DNA of 64,000 nucleotides from Acidianus hospitalis (GTDB lineage: Archaea; Thermoproteota; Thermoprotei_A; Sulfolobales; Sulfolobaceae). The notes beneath the pieces are model-generated. The model was not told the DNA's origin, made no database searches, and worked only from the letters and a program-made list of their open reading frames with translations. The stretch spans positions 5,545 through 69,544 of the forward strand of contig JAWDOK010000007.1 in NCBI GenBank assembly GCA_046533895.1, read 5' to 3'. Below, piece after piece: positions 42,470-53,993 of this stretch. The position numbers and the translations under genes were made by a program. Numbering within the stretch: the first letter of the stretch is position 1; every line of letters begins with the position of its first letter.

Positions 42470-43504
42470 ATGAATAAGCTCGTAATAATTAGCATAGTAA
42501 TAGTAGCAATAATTGTAATAGGAACTGTAGCATATTTAACTACAAGAACTTCGACTATGATGTCAAAGAAAACCCAAGTAATAATCTATGTAGCAGATGC
42601 ATATACTGAGGAAGCCTGTTGCCTTGGAAAGTGCTTCTCTTCTGCCACAGGGATACCAGTACTTAGTCCAGAGAGTGGAGGATCTTTTCAGCTTGCTAGG
42701 GAAATTTCATCGCCCAATGCTCAAGTTACTGTATTTATGTCTGTAGCTTTAAGTGCTGTAAATGATTTAGGCAACGAGAATCCCGGCTGGGCAATAGCAT
42801 TTGTCTCCGATCAAATTACAATAGCATATACTAATGCTAGTATTTCTAGTAATTCTTGTGCACAAAGAGCGTTATATTACGCTAAGGAAGCTATTAGTAC
42901 GGGAAATTCTAGTGATTGGTATGAGTTCTATTATATTTTAACATCTGGTAAAGTTAAGGTAGGAATTTCTAATCCTAATACGGACCCTGCAGGTTTTAGA
43001 GCTTGGATAAATTTAGAAATTGCAGGATATTTATTTGCAAATAATACTTATTACTTTTATGATAGGATGTTAAACAATCAAGGTAATGTTACTGCAAGCA
43101 ATGCTGCAGAATTAGTTCCAGAGTTAGAGTCAGGAGCAATACAATTCCTATATATTTATAGATCTGCGGCAGTAGCGAAAGGCTTAGATTATATCCAATT
43201 GCCTGCAAAGCTAAACTTGGGCTGTTATAAGTGTTCGTCATTCTATGTCATGTTTAATTATACTCTTAACACGGGAGTAGTAAAAGGATCTCCAGTATAT
43301 CTATTTATAACAATACCTAAGAATACTAATAACTATAACGAGGCAATAGATTTTGTCATCTATGTTATAGAGCATTCAAGTATATTAAAGAAATTCGATT
43401 TATGTCCTCTCCAACCGGCTATTCTTTTCAACTCTACTGCAGTACCTCCTCAGATAGCTTCATTGTTGACTGAAGGAAAGTTAATAGAAGGAGGTACTCT
43501 ATGA
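42470..43504 (+). CDS. Oxyanion-binding protein of an ABC importer (WtpA/ModA-like)
   Basis: The 344-residue protein has an N-terminal membrane anchor (LVIISIVIVAIIVIGTVAYL) and then a periplasmic-binding fold facing the outside. PESGGSFQLAREI and SNPNTDPAGFRAWINLEIAG match tungstate/molybdate-binding proteins. It is unusual in having many cysteines, including CCLGKC near residue 46. Its stop overlaps the permease start by four bases. Tungstate or molybdate is the best guess; sulfate or another anion is possible. Confidence 0.8.
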   Translation: MNKLVIISIVIVAIIVIGTVAYLTTRTSTMMSKKTQVIIYVADAYTEEACCLGKCFSSATGIPVLSPESGGSFQLAREISSPNAQVTVFMSVALSAVNDLGNENPGWAIAFVSDQITIAYTNASISSNSCAQRALYYAKEAISTGNSSDWYEFYYILTSGKVKVGISNPNTDPAGFRAWINLEIAGYLFANNTYYFYDRMLNNQGNVTASNAAELVPELESGAIQFLYIYRSAAVAKGLDYIQLPAKLNLGCYKCSSFYVMFNYTLNTGVVKGSPVYLFITIPKNTNNYNEAIDFVIYVIEHSSILKKFDLCPLQPAILFNSTAVPPQIASLLTEGKLIEGGTL

Positions 43505-44265
43505 ACTGGTTTAAGCTATTAGGAATTTTTTTATCAATTATACTCGCAGTTCCAGTTCTCTTCCTCATTTACATGGGATTTTTTGTGTTCAAAAGCCCTC
43601 AAGCTTTCTCTCAAGCATTCTACTCTGGAGTGGAATTAAGTGTCTTATCTTCAGCATCTGCAGCTGGGATAGACTTTGCCCTCTTTACGCCTTTAGCGTA
43701 TTATCTTTCTAGAGAAAAAGATTTTATAACAGATTCATTAGTTGATGTTCCTGCATCAATACCACATCCGATAGTAGGAGTAGCATTAGTGTTTTTAGAT
43801 AGTCCATATTCACCTTTCTATAAAATATTTCAGGACTTGGGAATAAACTTTTTTGATACATACTATGGTCTAATTTCCGCACTTGTGATTGTCTCTGCTC
43901 CAATATACATAAGGAGTATGAAAAATTATTTTGACTCAATGCCTAGAGTTTACGAGGAATACGCAAGATCTTTAGGTGCAGGAATGGGAAGAGTGTATTT
44001 AATGGTAATTAAAAACTCATTAAAAGGTGCACTATCTTCTTCATTGACTAGTATGTCTAGGGCAATGAGTGAATTTGGTTCAATTGCAATAGTTGCTTAT
44101 TATGTACTTTACGGACCTTTAGCAGGAACTTCTCCTGCTTCAATCTTAATTTATGAGTATTACGGATACTATGGACCACAAGTAGCCGTTACTGCATCTG
44201 CAATAATGATTGTAGTTGGAATAATATTATTAATATCTTTAAAACTTATACAATACTTGAAGTAG
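43501..44265 (+). CDS. ABC permease for oxyanion import (WtpB/ModB-like)
   Basis: The 254-residue protein is strongly hydrophobic with about six membrane segments. The cytoplasmic coupling motif is EEYARSLGAGMGRVYLMVI. SMSRAMSEFGSIAIVAYY is typical of molybdate/tungstate permeases. It follows the binding-protein gene with a four-base overlap. No ATPase gene follows; the nearest candidate is the short ATPase at 31251-31862 some 11 kb away. Confidence 0.85.
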   Translation: MNWFKLLGIFLSIILAVPVLFLIYMGFFVFKSPQAFSQAFYSGVELSVLSSASAAGIDFALFTPLAYYLSREKDFITDSLVDVPASIPHPIVGVALVFLDSPYSPFYKIFQDLGINFFDTYYGLISALVIVSAPIYIRSMKNYFDSMPRVYEEYARSLGAGMGRVYLMVIKNSLKGALSSSLTSMSRAMSEFGSIAIVAYYVLYGPLAGTSPASILIYEYYGYYGPQVAVTASAIMIVVGIILLISLKLIQYLK

Positions 44266-44368
44266 TTTTTAATTTTATTTCGTCAATTTTTATATATTTT
44301 AAACTGAACAATGAAAATTAAATCCTAAATATTGATAGAAGATCATAGTTAGCACTTCTAACTTATAG

Positions 44369-44457
44369 TGGGCCCGGGGGGATTTGAACCCCCGACCTCC
44401 CGGTTTCTGCCCATAAGTTATCAGCCGGGCGCTCTAACCATGCTAAGCTACGGGCCC
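44369..44457 (-). tRNA. tRNA-Ile (GAT anticodon) with 14-nt intron
   Basis: The acceptor arms are GGGCCCG and CGGGCCC with discriminator A. The anticodon stem CCCGG/CCGGG encloses CTGATA, 14 extra bases (ACTTATGGGCAGAA) and A, giving anticodon GAT and an intron between bases 37 and 38. The T arm contains GGTTCAAATCC. CCA is not encoded. Confidence 0.92.
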
Positions 44458-44599
44458 AATATCATTCTTTTACCCTTTTATTTTAAACTTATCTATGCAT
44501 GTCTACTTAATATGTTCTCTTTTAAACTTCTAATAAAAGATAAATTGTTAGGGATAAGAAAGCGAAAATTATTAAAGCAGGGTAATTTAAGATTATATT

Positions 44600-44675
<76 letters not shown>

Positions 44676-44712
44676 TACAAAACTTAAATAGCTTCTCTTT
44701 TTTCTCTATATC

Positions 44713-45393
44713 ATGGATAAGGCTGATCTACTTTTTAATGCCTATAAAAGTAGGAAAGAAATTGAACCTTTTGAGGTAAATGAAAAGGAAGCTGAAGAGA
44801 TATTCAAAAAGTTCTCTTCAAGACTAGTGGAGGAAGAAGGTTTAGGAGGATATAAGATCTCTTTGGTTACAAGGGAACATTTGAAAAGATTCCATGGTAA
44901 AGAGCCTATGTATGGTATATTAACTAAACCGATGATAACGTCAGATAAGGAAATAGAGCTATGGTTTAATCATAATTTTGCTGAAGTTGAAGTAGTATTT
45001 TTTGCGGATTCTTGTAGAAATGATAATTTTCCTCAGTGTATTAAAGAAACTAGGTTGGGAGTAGAATTGCCTGCTACTAGATTTAACACTTGGAATTTGA
45101 ATGCATTGCAATTAAAGGCTGACGATTCTGCTGCTGGTAGGCTTTATATAGGAGAGCAAGTTTCACTGCCAATTAAAGGCGTAGAGATGTTAATAAACGA
45201 TAAACTAGTAGGTCGAGGCGTTCCTAACTTCATTTACGGTGGACCAATGGATATGGTTAGATGGCTTATTTCAAAAATTGGAGAAGTTAATGGCTATGTA
45301 TCTTCTGGCGTTTTTATAGGTCCGTTTGAAGTTAAAAAAGGAGATAAGATTACAATATTAGGCGACGTTAATTTTGAAATAAAGCTAGTCTGA
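44713..45393 (+). CDS. Fumarylacetoacetase-fold hydratase-like protein
   Basis: The 226-residue protein resembles 2-oxopent-4-enoate hydratase and related decarboxylases: AYKSRKEIEPFEVNEKEAEE at the start, GGYKISLVTREH, EPMYGILTKPMI and a late SSGVFIGPFEVKKGD. The family uses a metal ion to add water to enols. Conserved acidic ligands of the family are partly replaced, so the substrate is uncertain. It stands alone next to tRNA-Gly. Confidence 0.72.
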   Translation: MDKADLLFNAYKSRKEIEPFEVNEKEAEEIFKKFSSRLVEEEGLGGYKISLVTREHLKRFHGKEPMYGILTKPMITSDKEIELWFNHNFAEVEVVFFADSCRNDNFPQCIKETRLGVELPATRFNTWNLNALQLKADDSAAGRLYIGEQVSLPIKGVEMLINDKLVGRGVPNFIYGGPMDMVRWLISKIGEVNGYVSSGVFIGPFEVKKGDKITILGDVNFEIKLV

Positions 45394-45469
45394 ATTTTAA
45401 TTTTTGAATATTTTTATTGTATCAACTTCTTGGATTAAGTTTATATTGATATTTATTAGAAAAGGGCTT

Positions 45470-47746
<2,277 letters not shown>

Positions 47747-47755
47747 AACAAATTT

Positions 47756-47927
47756 TTAGCAATTTAATTTAATACCTTTTTTGGCTTCTATTCTGTATTT
47801 TACGTATTTATCTTCTGGAGAAAATCGTGGAGGATGAGGCACTATAGTTGGGGTATTACATTTAGGACATTTTTCTTGGAAAGTATAAGTCCCGTCTACT
47901 GGGCATTTCCTTATTAGCCAAGTCATT
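47756..47927 (-). CDS. nop10: Nop10, H/ACA ribonucleoprotein subunit, with frame break
   Basis: Nop10 is a small zinc protein of the pseudouridine-guiding H/ACA complex. The start ATG 47927 reads MTWLIRKCPVDGTYTF and then falls out of frame, stopping at 47862. The next frame continues with QEKCPKCNTPTIVPHPPRFS, then PEDKYVKYRIEAKKGIKLNC. Together the two parts make a complete 56-residue Nop10 with CxxC. One extra base lies near 47880, in CTTTTCC. Position after aIF2-alpha, with a five-base overlap, is conserved in archaea. Confidence 0.9.
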
Positions 47928-48711
47928 TTTGTACACTTATTTCTACTCCTTCTTCCTTAGCAATTTCTTGTAGCTTTTCTATAATAGAATTTAATCTTTC
48001 TGCAACAGCTTTAGGTTCAGTGCCAGTTACATCAACCCTATATCTAGGAGCACCTATTGTGTAAATCTTTATTGTAAAATCTGTATCTTCTTCTCCTTCT
48101 ACTGCCTTTCCGAATAAACTCCTAATTTTTTCTACTCCTTCTGGATCCAGAGTTTTAACTACAACAACTTTTGATTCTTTTACTTTCTTTTCTTCACTAT
48201 GTTTGGAAGCTTCTTCTATTAGTGGTTTTATCCATATCTCTGGAACTCCAGCATCTCTTAATATTTTATCTCCTTCCTTTACTGCTTTTTGTAAAGCATC
48301 AAAAACATCTCCATATTTGCTTTCTAATTTCCAAGCAACTTGTTCCCAAGCTTCTTTTTCCGTCTTCCCAAGTTTTTGCGAAACCAACTCAAGGATTTTG
48401 TCTGTTTTTTGTAGTTTTTTCCATTCGGCATTCTTTTTCCTTCTTTCGTCATCATTAACTTTCTTTAAAGATACGTCAACTGTTCCTTTCTTTCTATCTA
48501 CACGAATTACTTTAACTACTATTTTCCTTCCTTCCTTTATAACATCACGAATATTCTTAACCCATCTAGTACTTATTTCACTCCAAGGTAAGAACGCTTG
48601 TAAATTTCCATACTCGTCAAGAGTAACATAACTTCCGTAATCAAAAACTTGCTTAACAGTTGCAATTAAAATATCTCCTTCTCTTGGAAGAGGATGCTTA
48701 TTATATATCAT
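47923..48711 (-). CDS. eif2a: Translation initiation factor aIF2, alpha subunit
   Basis: The 262-residue protein is part of the factor that brings initiator tRNA to the ribosome. An S1 domain (GDILIATVKQVFDYGSYVTL), a helical domain, and an alpha/beta domain (GAPRYRVDVTGTEPKAVAER) are in order. It follows S27e by two bases and overlaps nop10, the usual archaeal cluster. Confidence 0.95.
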   Translation of the reverse strand: MIYNKHPLPREGDILIATVKQVFDYGSYVTLDEYGNLQAFLPWSEISTRWVKNIRDVIKEGRKIVVKVIRVDRKKGTVDVSLKKVNDDERRKKNAEWKKLQKTDKILELVSQKLGKTEKEAWEQVAWKLESKYGDVFDALQKAVKEGDKILRDAGVPEIWIKPLIEEASKHSEEKKVKESKVVVVKTLDPEGVEKIRSLFGKAVEGEEDTDFTIKIYTIGAPRYRVDVTGTEPKAVAERLNSIIEKLQEIAKEEGVEISVQK

Positions 48712-48712
48712 T

Positions 48713-48910
48713 TTAACCCAGTTCTTTAATTATCTCGCCAACTATTTTTGCTTTACCACCAGTAGGATAAGCCAGTTGTGTTCCGCAAGCTAAGCACCTT
48801 ACTGGAAAAGTCGCATGGCTAAAAATTACTTGCTCGTTACCACAATTGGTGCATTTTACTCTGATAAATTTTCCTTTAGGCTCTGGAATTAAGATCTTAG
48901 TTTTCTTCAT
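48713..48910 (-). CDS. rps27e: Ribosomal protein S27e
   Basis: A 65-residue zinc protein of the small subunit, with FIRVKCTNCGNEQVIFSHAT and the second pair in RCLACGTQLA. Its start overlaps the L44e stop by one base and it is followed by the aIF2-alpha gene. Confidence 0.95.
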   Translation of the reverse strand: MKKTKILIPEPKGKFIRVKCTNCGNEQVIFSHATFPVRCLACGTQLAYPTGGKAKIVGEIIKELG

Positions 48911-49197
48911 TACTTAGCCACCTCTACTATCTCCATCTTCTTTATTCTCATTCCAGGTTTCATTATTACATAACCGCATTTAGTGCACTTTAACATTAAT
49001 ACTGCTTTTTTAGTTACTTTTGCAAATCTTTTTTGCTCTGGCTTTCTTTGACCTCCATATCCTAAGTTCTTCCTATCATATCTTCTTTGACCTTCAGCTA
49101 GAGTCCTTCTTTTACCTCCTTTGTAAAGAGATACTGAGTGCGGTGTATGAGTTTTGCATTTTGGGCAATATGTAGTTATCGTCTTGGGAACTTTCAT
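48910..49197 (-). CDS. rpl44e: Ribosomal protein L44e
   Basis: The protein of about 95 residues binds zinc through TTYCPKCKTH and LKCTKCGYV, and sits near the E site of the large subunit. RYDRKNLGYGGQRKPEQKRF is highly typical. The frame opens at GTG 49206, but I choose ATG 49197 (MKVPKTITTYC), because the GTGAT before it looks like its ribosome binding site, as in the P0 gene. Confidence 0.94.
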   Translation of the reverse strand: MKVPKTITTYCPKCKTHTPHSVSLYKGGKRRTLAEGQRRYDRKNLGYGGQRKPEQKRFAKVTKKAVLMLKCTKCGYVIMKPGMRIKKMEIVEVAK

Positions 49198-49206
49198 AAC
49201 TATCAC

Positions 49207-49653
49207 TTAGCTTACTATTTTACACGGAGTTATATATTCTGCGGTCCATAAAGCTAGTGCTTTTTGTAAATCAAGAAAGATTAAATCTCCTTTCTTTAGC
49301 TCTATACTTTCAATTATTGTATCCTTCATAACTTTACACAAGATTTTACCATCATTAAATATTAGATTTCCGCTCAGTAATGAAATGTAAAGTTCCTTAA
49401 TTTTATCAAGAATATTAAATACTAACTCATCAAATCCTTTTCCTTTATAGTTATCCTCAAGATATTTGCTAAGCCTAACTTCAAATAGTGACTCTGCGAG
49501 CTCTTCATAAACCTTTATTTCATTCTTATGAATTTCGTCATCATAACTTATCCTTATCTTTGCTAAAGTTTGAGAAATTTTCTGAATCTCTGAAAGTGAA
49601 ATTTCTACAGGAGTCTCAGATGAGATTTCTCTATTAAGTATTTCATCTAACAT
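49207..49653 (-). CDS. gins15: GINS complex subunit Gins15 (Gins51)
   Basis: The 148-residue helical protein fits the archaeal Gins15 subunit, which joins Gins23, MCM and GAN/Cdc45 in the replicative helicase complex. ISLSEIQKISQTLAKIR and a C-terminal strand-rich tail (LDLQKALALWTAEYI) are visible. Sequence motifs are weak, but the neighbours priS and pcna match the known Sulfolobus arrangement. It overlaps priS by 11 bases. Confidence 0.78.
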   Translation of the reverse strand: MLDEILNREISSETPVEISLSEIQKISQTLAKIRISYDDEIHKNEIKVYEELAESLFEVRLSKYLEDNYKGKGFDELVFNILDKIKELYISLLSGNLIFNDGKILCKVMKDTIIESIELKKGDLIFLDLQKALALWTAEYITPCKIVS

Positions 49654-50626
49654 ATAATTTCACTTCCCCTAAACCTTTTAAATGAGCATAAACTCCTATA
49701 GATGCATCTAGCTTTATGGGAACGCCTCTAGAAAATTCTATGTTTTCGCCCAATATTTGAAATTTTCCAGATATATAAGGTAAAAATGTAACGTAACCAG
49801 AAAAAGGTGATAAAGAAGTGGAAAATTCGAAATTACTTTCTTCTATTTTTCTTACTAACAGCCCGGATTTACCATGTATAGAATTAGGAATTCTAAATAA
49901 TCTTTTTACATCTATAGTTACCTCCTCATCTAGGATTACTCCTTGAATTCCTTTAGCCTTTCTTCCAGCCCAGCCAGGATCTGTTGGTAAGGCTGAAGAG
50001 TACTTAGGAACTCCAATGCCCTTTATGTAATCAACTATTTCTTTTCTGTCTTCAGAATCCAATAGAGCGCAATCTCCGCTACATCTTACATAAACGTGAA
50101 AACCCCTATTTCCAGAGAAATATAATTCAGGATTTAAACCAAAATCTTCTTTTAAAATGTCCTTGATTATTAGAGCGTTTTCTAATGCCTTATTTATACA
50201 ATCTGAGGTTATCTCAGTAAATTCCACAGTCTCAACGTTATCTTTGGGGCATTTTTCACCATCCACCTCGGAACCGCATACTGGACAAAAGTTTATCTTT
50301 CTTACTTCGCATAATTCGTCTGCATCTATATCAAATTGTAAATCTGCACCCATCCACCCTTTTTCGTCCATTTCTTTTGCTGAGGGTATTTGATATTTGG
50401 CCGTAGAGTAAAACAAATGCAAAGGAAGATTCTCGATGATGAAGTTTCTTAGCTCTAAAGGAGAGGAAAAAGATAAATGTCTAACATACGTATCCTTACC
50501 AAACGGTTGTATCGCGAATTCTCTTAATTCCATATCATCAGGTAATTCGAGCTCAGCCTTTTCGTAATATGATTTAAATAGCATTAAAATAATTTTATTC
50601 AACTCTTGGGGCAATATAAAACTCAC
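49643..50626 (-). CDS. priS: DNA primase small (catalytic) subunit PriS
   Basis: The 327-residue subunit of the archaeal/eukaryotic primase makes primers for replication. The catalytic acidic motif is DLQFDIDADELCE, the zinc site is FCPVCGSEVDGEKCPKDN, and SGNRGFHVYVR is part of the active site. Start lies 32 bases inside the pcna gene. It needs the large subunit PriL, not seen in this window. Confidence 0.95.
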   Translation of the reverse strand: MSFILPQELNKIILMLFKSYYEKAELELPDDMELREFAIQPFGKDTYVRHLSFSSPLELRNFIIENLPLHLFYSTAKYQIPSAKEMDEKGWMGADLQFDIDADELCEVRKINFCPVCGSEVDGEKCPKDNVETVEFTEITSDCINKALENALIIKDILKEDFGLNPELYFSGNRGFHVYVRCSGDCALLDSEDRKEIVDYIKGIGVPKYSSALPTDPGWAGRKAKGIQGVILDEEVTIDVKRLFRIPNSIHGKSGLLVRKIEESNFEFSTSLSPFSGYVTFLPYISGKFQILGENIEFSRGVPIKLDASIGVYAHLKGLGEVKLYVR

Positions 50627-51329
50627 CGTACCCTCCTTGGGGTAATTCGTAATGAAGTTTTAGCGGTATCTGAGAACCAAAGTATAATTCCATAGTATCC
50701 GAAGCTTTTCTCATTTTTGTAGTATTTAATACGTATTCCATACCATATGTGGATTTTGCATCGTTTCCGCTAGCCTCTAATAGTGCCCCGTTATCTGTTG
50801 AAAGTTCCACTTTAGATTCTCCCATGTCTCCTTCTACAGAAAGATATAGTTTTCCTCCCTCAGAACTTACTACTAGTGTATCACCTAAATCTGCTAAACC
50901 GTCCATAACATCTGAGAAAGTTACTGTGAGCATTTTTGCCTTAAATGGAAATTCTAAGTTTAGAGAAGGATTTTTTTGTTCCTCCATAGATAGTAAAGGT
51001 AATGAAAATATCCTTTGGAAAGATCCTTCAATTATTATCTTAAGATTACTTCCATCTGTTTCAAAGCTTAGTGCATCGTCTTTCTCTACCCTTGCTAATA
51101 TTGATGATAGATCTTCTAAGTTTATTCCTATTACTTCTTTATCTTTAGATTCATAATTTTCAAAATATCCAGCAGGCAAAAATATATCTAAGAATACTAC
51201 TCTAGAAGGATCTATTCCATTTATCCTTATTCCGTCATTAGTTGAAACTATTGCGCCTTCGTCCATAAATTCTGATATTGTTTTTATTATATATACAAAC
51301 GCAGGAGCATCAAGAGCCTTGAATTTCAT
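50595..51329 (-). CDS. pcn: DNA sliding clamp subunit PCNA
   Basis: The 244-residue clamp protein encircles DNA and holds polymerase, ligase and nucleases. MKFKALDAPAFVYIIKTISE, DPSRVVFLDIFLP and the C-terminal FYIAPRVE are typical. Sulfolobales make a heterotrimer from three paralogues. The priS-gins15 neighbours point to the PCNA2-type subunit, which is inference from gene order. Confidence 0.93.
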   Translation of the reverse strand: MKFKALDAPAFVYIIKTISEFMDEGAIVSTNDGIRINGIDPSRVVFLDIFLPAGYFENYESKDKEVIGINLEDLSSILARVEKDDALSFETDGSNLKIIIEGSFQRIFSLPLLSMEEQKNPSLNLEFPFKAKMLTVTFSDVMDGLADLGDTLVVSSEGGKLYLSVEGDMGESKVELSTDNGALLEASGNDAKSTYGMEYVLNTTKMRKASDTMELYFGSQIPLKLHYELPQGGYGEFYIAPRVE

Positions 51330-51369
51330 AATTAAGAATAGTAAATCTAAAGTTTAAAACTTGTTAAGC

Positions 51370-52137
51370 TCAAAGTCTAGGAGAGTTCTCTTCTGTTAAG
51401 TAGTCTTCTCCACCAGCAAATATCCTTTGTAATTCAGCGTAAAGTTCGTCAAAACCTTCATTGTTTGTGGAAGAAACTGGAACCGGTGCAGAGTCAAGGC
51501 TCTCTATTAAGGTTTTTACTAACTCGAATGAATAATCATCAACTTCACCTAATCTATCTATTAGTTCTTCTCCATTGCTCCAGCTTTTTATTTCTTCTAA
51601 TTCCTTAGGCGTTAAAAGGTCTATTTTTGATAAAACATTAACCTGAGGTAAGTTCATTCTAAACCGTATTGCACTAGATAGAAGTAATAAAGATACGTAA
51701 GTTCTAGCTTCTCTTGCAAGGAATGAGTCCATTAAAAATACGTTTGCTGCCTTATTATCTCCAACTATTAGTGATGAAATAAGTCTTCCAGTATCTCTAT
51801 ATGCAAAGAGTTCAACTTGGCCCGGAGTGTCTATTAAGACATAGTTAGCTTCTATTTCACTGACCTCATTTTTTATTTCTACAGCTTTAGTCATTAGTAG
51901 ATCTATTGAGGCTATTAAGGAAGAATTAGGGCCTAATCCATATTTTTCCATAACTTCAAATGCGTCTACATAATCTCTTACATCAAAATCTGGAGTGTAT
52001 GGTAGTTTTTCTACTGCTGGATCTAAATTTATGACCGCTGTATCTAACTCTTGGTCAAGTAAATAATCTTGAAATTCCTTAACTAAAGTAGTCTTACCAG
52101 AGCCCGCTGTTCCAGTGAAGAAAATATAGTACATCAT
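51370..52137 (-). CDS. GPN-loop GTPase
   Basis: The 255-residue GTPase has a P loop (FTGTAGSGKTTLV), the GPN insertion (YGLGPNSSLIASID), DTPGQVELFAY and LSKIDLLTP. In eukaryotes GPN proteins help assemble RNA polymerase II; archaeal members form homodimers with unclear function. It starts the replication-linked block by lying just upstream of pcna, facing away from prs. Confidence 0.9.
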   Translation of the reverse strand: MMYYIFFTGTAGSGKTTLVKEFQDYLLDQELDTAVINLDPAVEKLPYTPDFDVRDYVDAFEVMEKYGLGPNSSLIASIDLLMTKAVEIKNEVSEIEANYVLIDTPGQVELFAYRDTGRLISSLIVGDNKAANVFLMDSFLAREARTYVSLLLLSSAIRFRMNLPQVNVLSKIDLLTPKELEEIKSWSNGEELIDRLGEVDDYSFELVKTLIESLDSAPVPVSSTNNEGFDELYAELQRIFAGGEDYLTEENSPRL

Positions 52138-52185
52138 ATTAACTTGACTTTTAATCTTAAAAACTCTGTCTAATACCTATAACTA

Positions 52186-53064
52186 ATGATTATTGTAGGA
52201 GGACCAGCCTCAAACGGCATAGACGAGAAGCTTTCAGAGATGCTTAATGTGAAACTTGTTAAAGCTGAACATAAGATTTTTCCCGACGGAGAATCCTATA
52301 TTAGGATTCCAGAGAGCGTTAGAGGAGAAGAAGTAGTAATAGTCCAGTCTACCTACTATCCTCAAGATAAGCATTTAATGGAATTACTTTTAATGATAGA
52401 AGCAGTTAAAAATTTAGGTGCAAGTAAAATTATTTCTATAATTCCATATTTAGCTTATGCAAGACAGGATAGAAGATTCAAAGATGGAGAAGCGTTAAGT
52501 CTTAAAATAGTCTTAAACCTTATTTACGAGAGCGGCAGTGACGAATTAATTACGGTAGAACCTCATAAACCGGATGCAGTTATTTCGTATTTTAAAGGCA
52601 ATGTCAAAATAGTAGATCCAACCCCTGCTTTAGCAAGAGAAATTAAAAAGGAGGTAGAAAATCCCTTTGTATTAGCTCCAGATCGTGGTGCTTTAGAAAG
52701 AGCTGAAAGACTCGCTAAGGAGCTCAATTCGCCTTATTCTCATATTGAAAAAGAAAGAGATAGAACTACTGGAGAAGTGAGAATTAAAGAAGCCCCTCAT
52801 TTAGATTTACATGGAAAGGACGTTGTGCTTATAGACGATATAATAAGTACTGGAGGAACTTTAGCCCAAGCTTCTCAGCTTTCTTATAATTTAGGTGCTA
52901 GAAAAGTAATAGCTGCAGCAACTCATGTATTATTAGTTAACGACGCTTACGATAAGCTCACTAGAGCTGGAATAAAATCAATTATAGGAACTAATACTAT
53001 AAAAGTTGAGAATAAAAACGTTAAAATTGCCGATATTTCAGACCTTATAGCTGTTAAACTATGA
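52186..53064 (+). CDS. prs: Ribose-phosphate pyrophosphokinase
   Basis: The 292-residue enzyme makes PRPP from ribose 5-phosphate and ATP, feeding nucleotide, NAD and beta-RFAP synthesis. FPDGESYIRIPESVRGEEV, YLAYARQDRRFKDGEALS and the PRPP loop VVLIDDIISTGGTLAQA are all present. The short archaeal form fits. The stop overlaps the next gene (methyltransferase) by four bases. Confidence 0.95.
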   Translation: MIIVGGPASNGIDEKLSEMLNVKLVKAEHKIFPDGESYIRIPESVRGEEVVIVQSTYYPQDKHLMELLLMIEAVKNLGASKIISIIPYLAYARQDRRFKDGEALSLKIVLNLIYESGSDELITVEPHKPDAVISYFKGNVKIVDPTPALAREIKKEVENPFVLAPDRGALERAERLAKELNSPYSHIEKERDRTTGEVRIKEAPHLDLHGKDVVLIDDIISTGGTLAQASQLSYNLGARKVIAAATHVLLVNDAYDKLTRAGIKSIIGTNTIKVENKNVKIADISDLIAVKL

Positions 53065-53993
53065 AATATGCAATATTAAGTGCAGACGAGCTTTTTATAT
53101 CATTAGCGGAGCTTAAAGCCCTATTGAAGAGGCCTTTTTCTTACGTTACTGGGATAGCTATATTTGATGGAGAAGCTAAAAACATTGCAAGGAGATCTTC
53201 TACAATTAAGGCAATAGGCGAAATTCTAGCAATTTCAGACAATCCAAAGGAAATAAATGATGCACTTAAAGGTAAATGCTTTAGTATAAAACCTAACGTT
53301 ATTATGAACTCGGACAAGGATTTATTTCCAGTTCTATATAAAGAAATTGTAGATGGCGTAAAATTTAGTAAAAAGTGTGATAAGCTTGATTTAATATTTA
53401 CTGACGGCGTTATATTAGCTGGAATTAGGCAAGAAGAAAGAGACTCGAAAAGTCTCCAGGCTCACGCTAAAAAACCATATTCTCAATCTGGAACCATGGA
53501 CGCATACACTTCAAGACTTTTAGTAAATTTGGCTAATCCAGAGAAGACAATCCTTGATCCTTTCGCAGGCGTTGGTTCTATATTAATTGAGGCATCCTGG
53601 TTAGGATATAATTGTATAGGAGGAGACATTGATAGTAAAATGATAGAAAAAACAAAGTATAACCTAAAGCATTTTAATTACGAGTGTCAAATTATTCAAG
53701 AAGATATAAGTAATTTGCCTATTAAGGAAAACTCTGTAGACGCAATTGTTACCGATCCTCCTTACGGCAGATCAGTTAATGCTAGAGATGTGAAATTTGA
53801 TGAATTATATGAGTCGCTTTTCTTTAATTCTGCAGAAGTTCTTAAAAAGGGCGGAAAATTAGTTTTTGCTACAGATTCAAAGTTTGACTGGAGGGATAAA
53901 ATTAAAAGTTCTGGACTAAAAGTTGATTCTATTCATTTTATTTATTTACATAAAAGCCTATCGAGAGGAATCTACGTGGTGGAAAAAACTTGA
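53061..53993 (+). CDS. tRNA guanosine-10 N2-methyltransferase (Trm11/TrmG10-like)
   Basis: The 310-residue protein has a Rossmann methylase domain in its C-terminal half (ILDPFAGVGSILIEASWLG, then VTDPPYGRSVNARD, the N-methylase DPPY motif). The N-terminal half would be a THUMP-like RNA-binding region. This fits archaeal enzymes that methylate G10 of tRNA. The tRNA and site are inferred by similarity. It overlaps the RNase Z gene. Confidence 0.85.
   Translation: MKYAILSADELFISLAELKALLKRPFSYVTGIAIFDGEAKNIARRSSTIKAIGEILAISDNPKEINDALKGKCFSIKPNVIMNSDKDLFPVLYKEIVDGVKFSKKCDKLDLIFTDGVILAGIRQEERDSKSLQAHAKKPYSQSGTMDAYTSRLLVNLANPEKTILDPFAGVGSILIEASWLGYNCIGGDIDSKMIEKTKYNLKHFNYECQIIQEDISNLPIKENSVDAIVTDPPYGRSVNARDVKFDELYESLFFNSAEVLKKGGKLVFATDSKFDWRDKIKSSGLKVDSIHFIYLHKSLSRGIYVVEKT

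Noticed and set aside
48171..48631. Two plus-strand frames across aIF2-alpha
   Set aside because: Antisense to a conserved gene with Lys/Glu-rich codons; no supporting signal.
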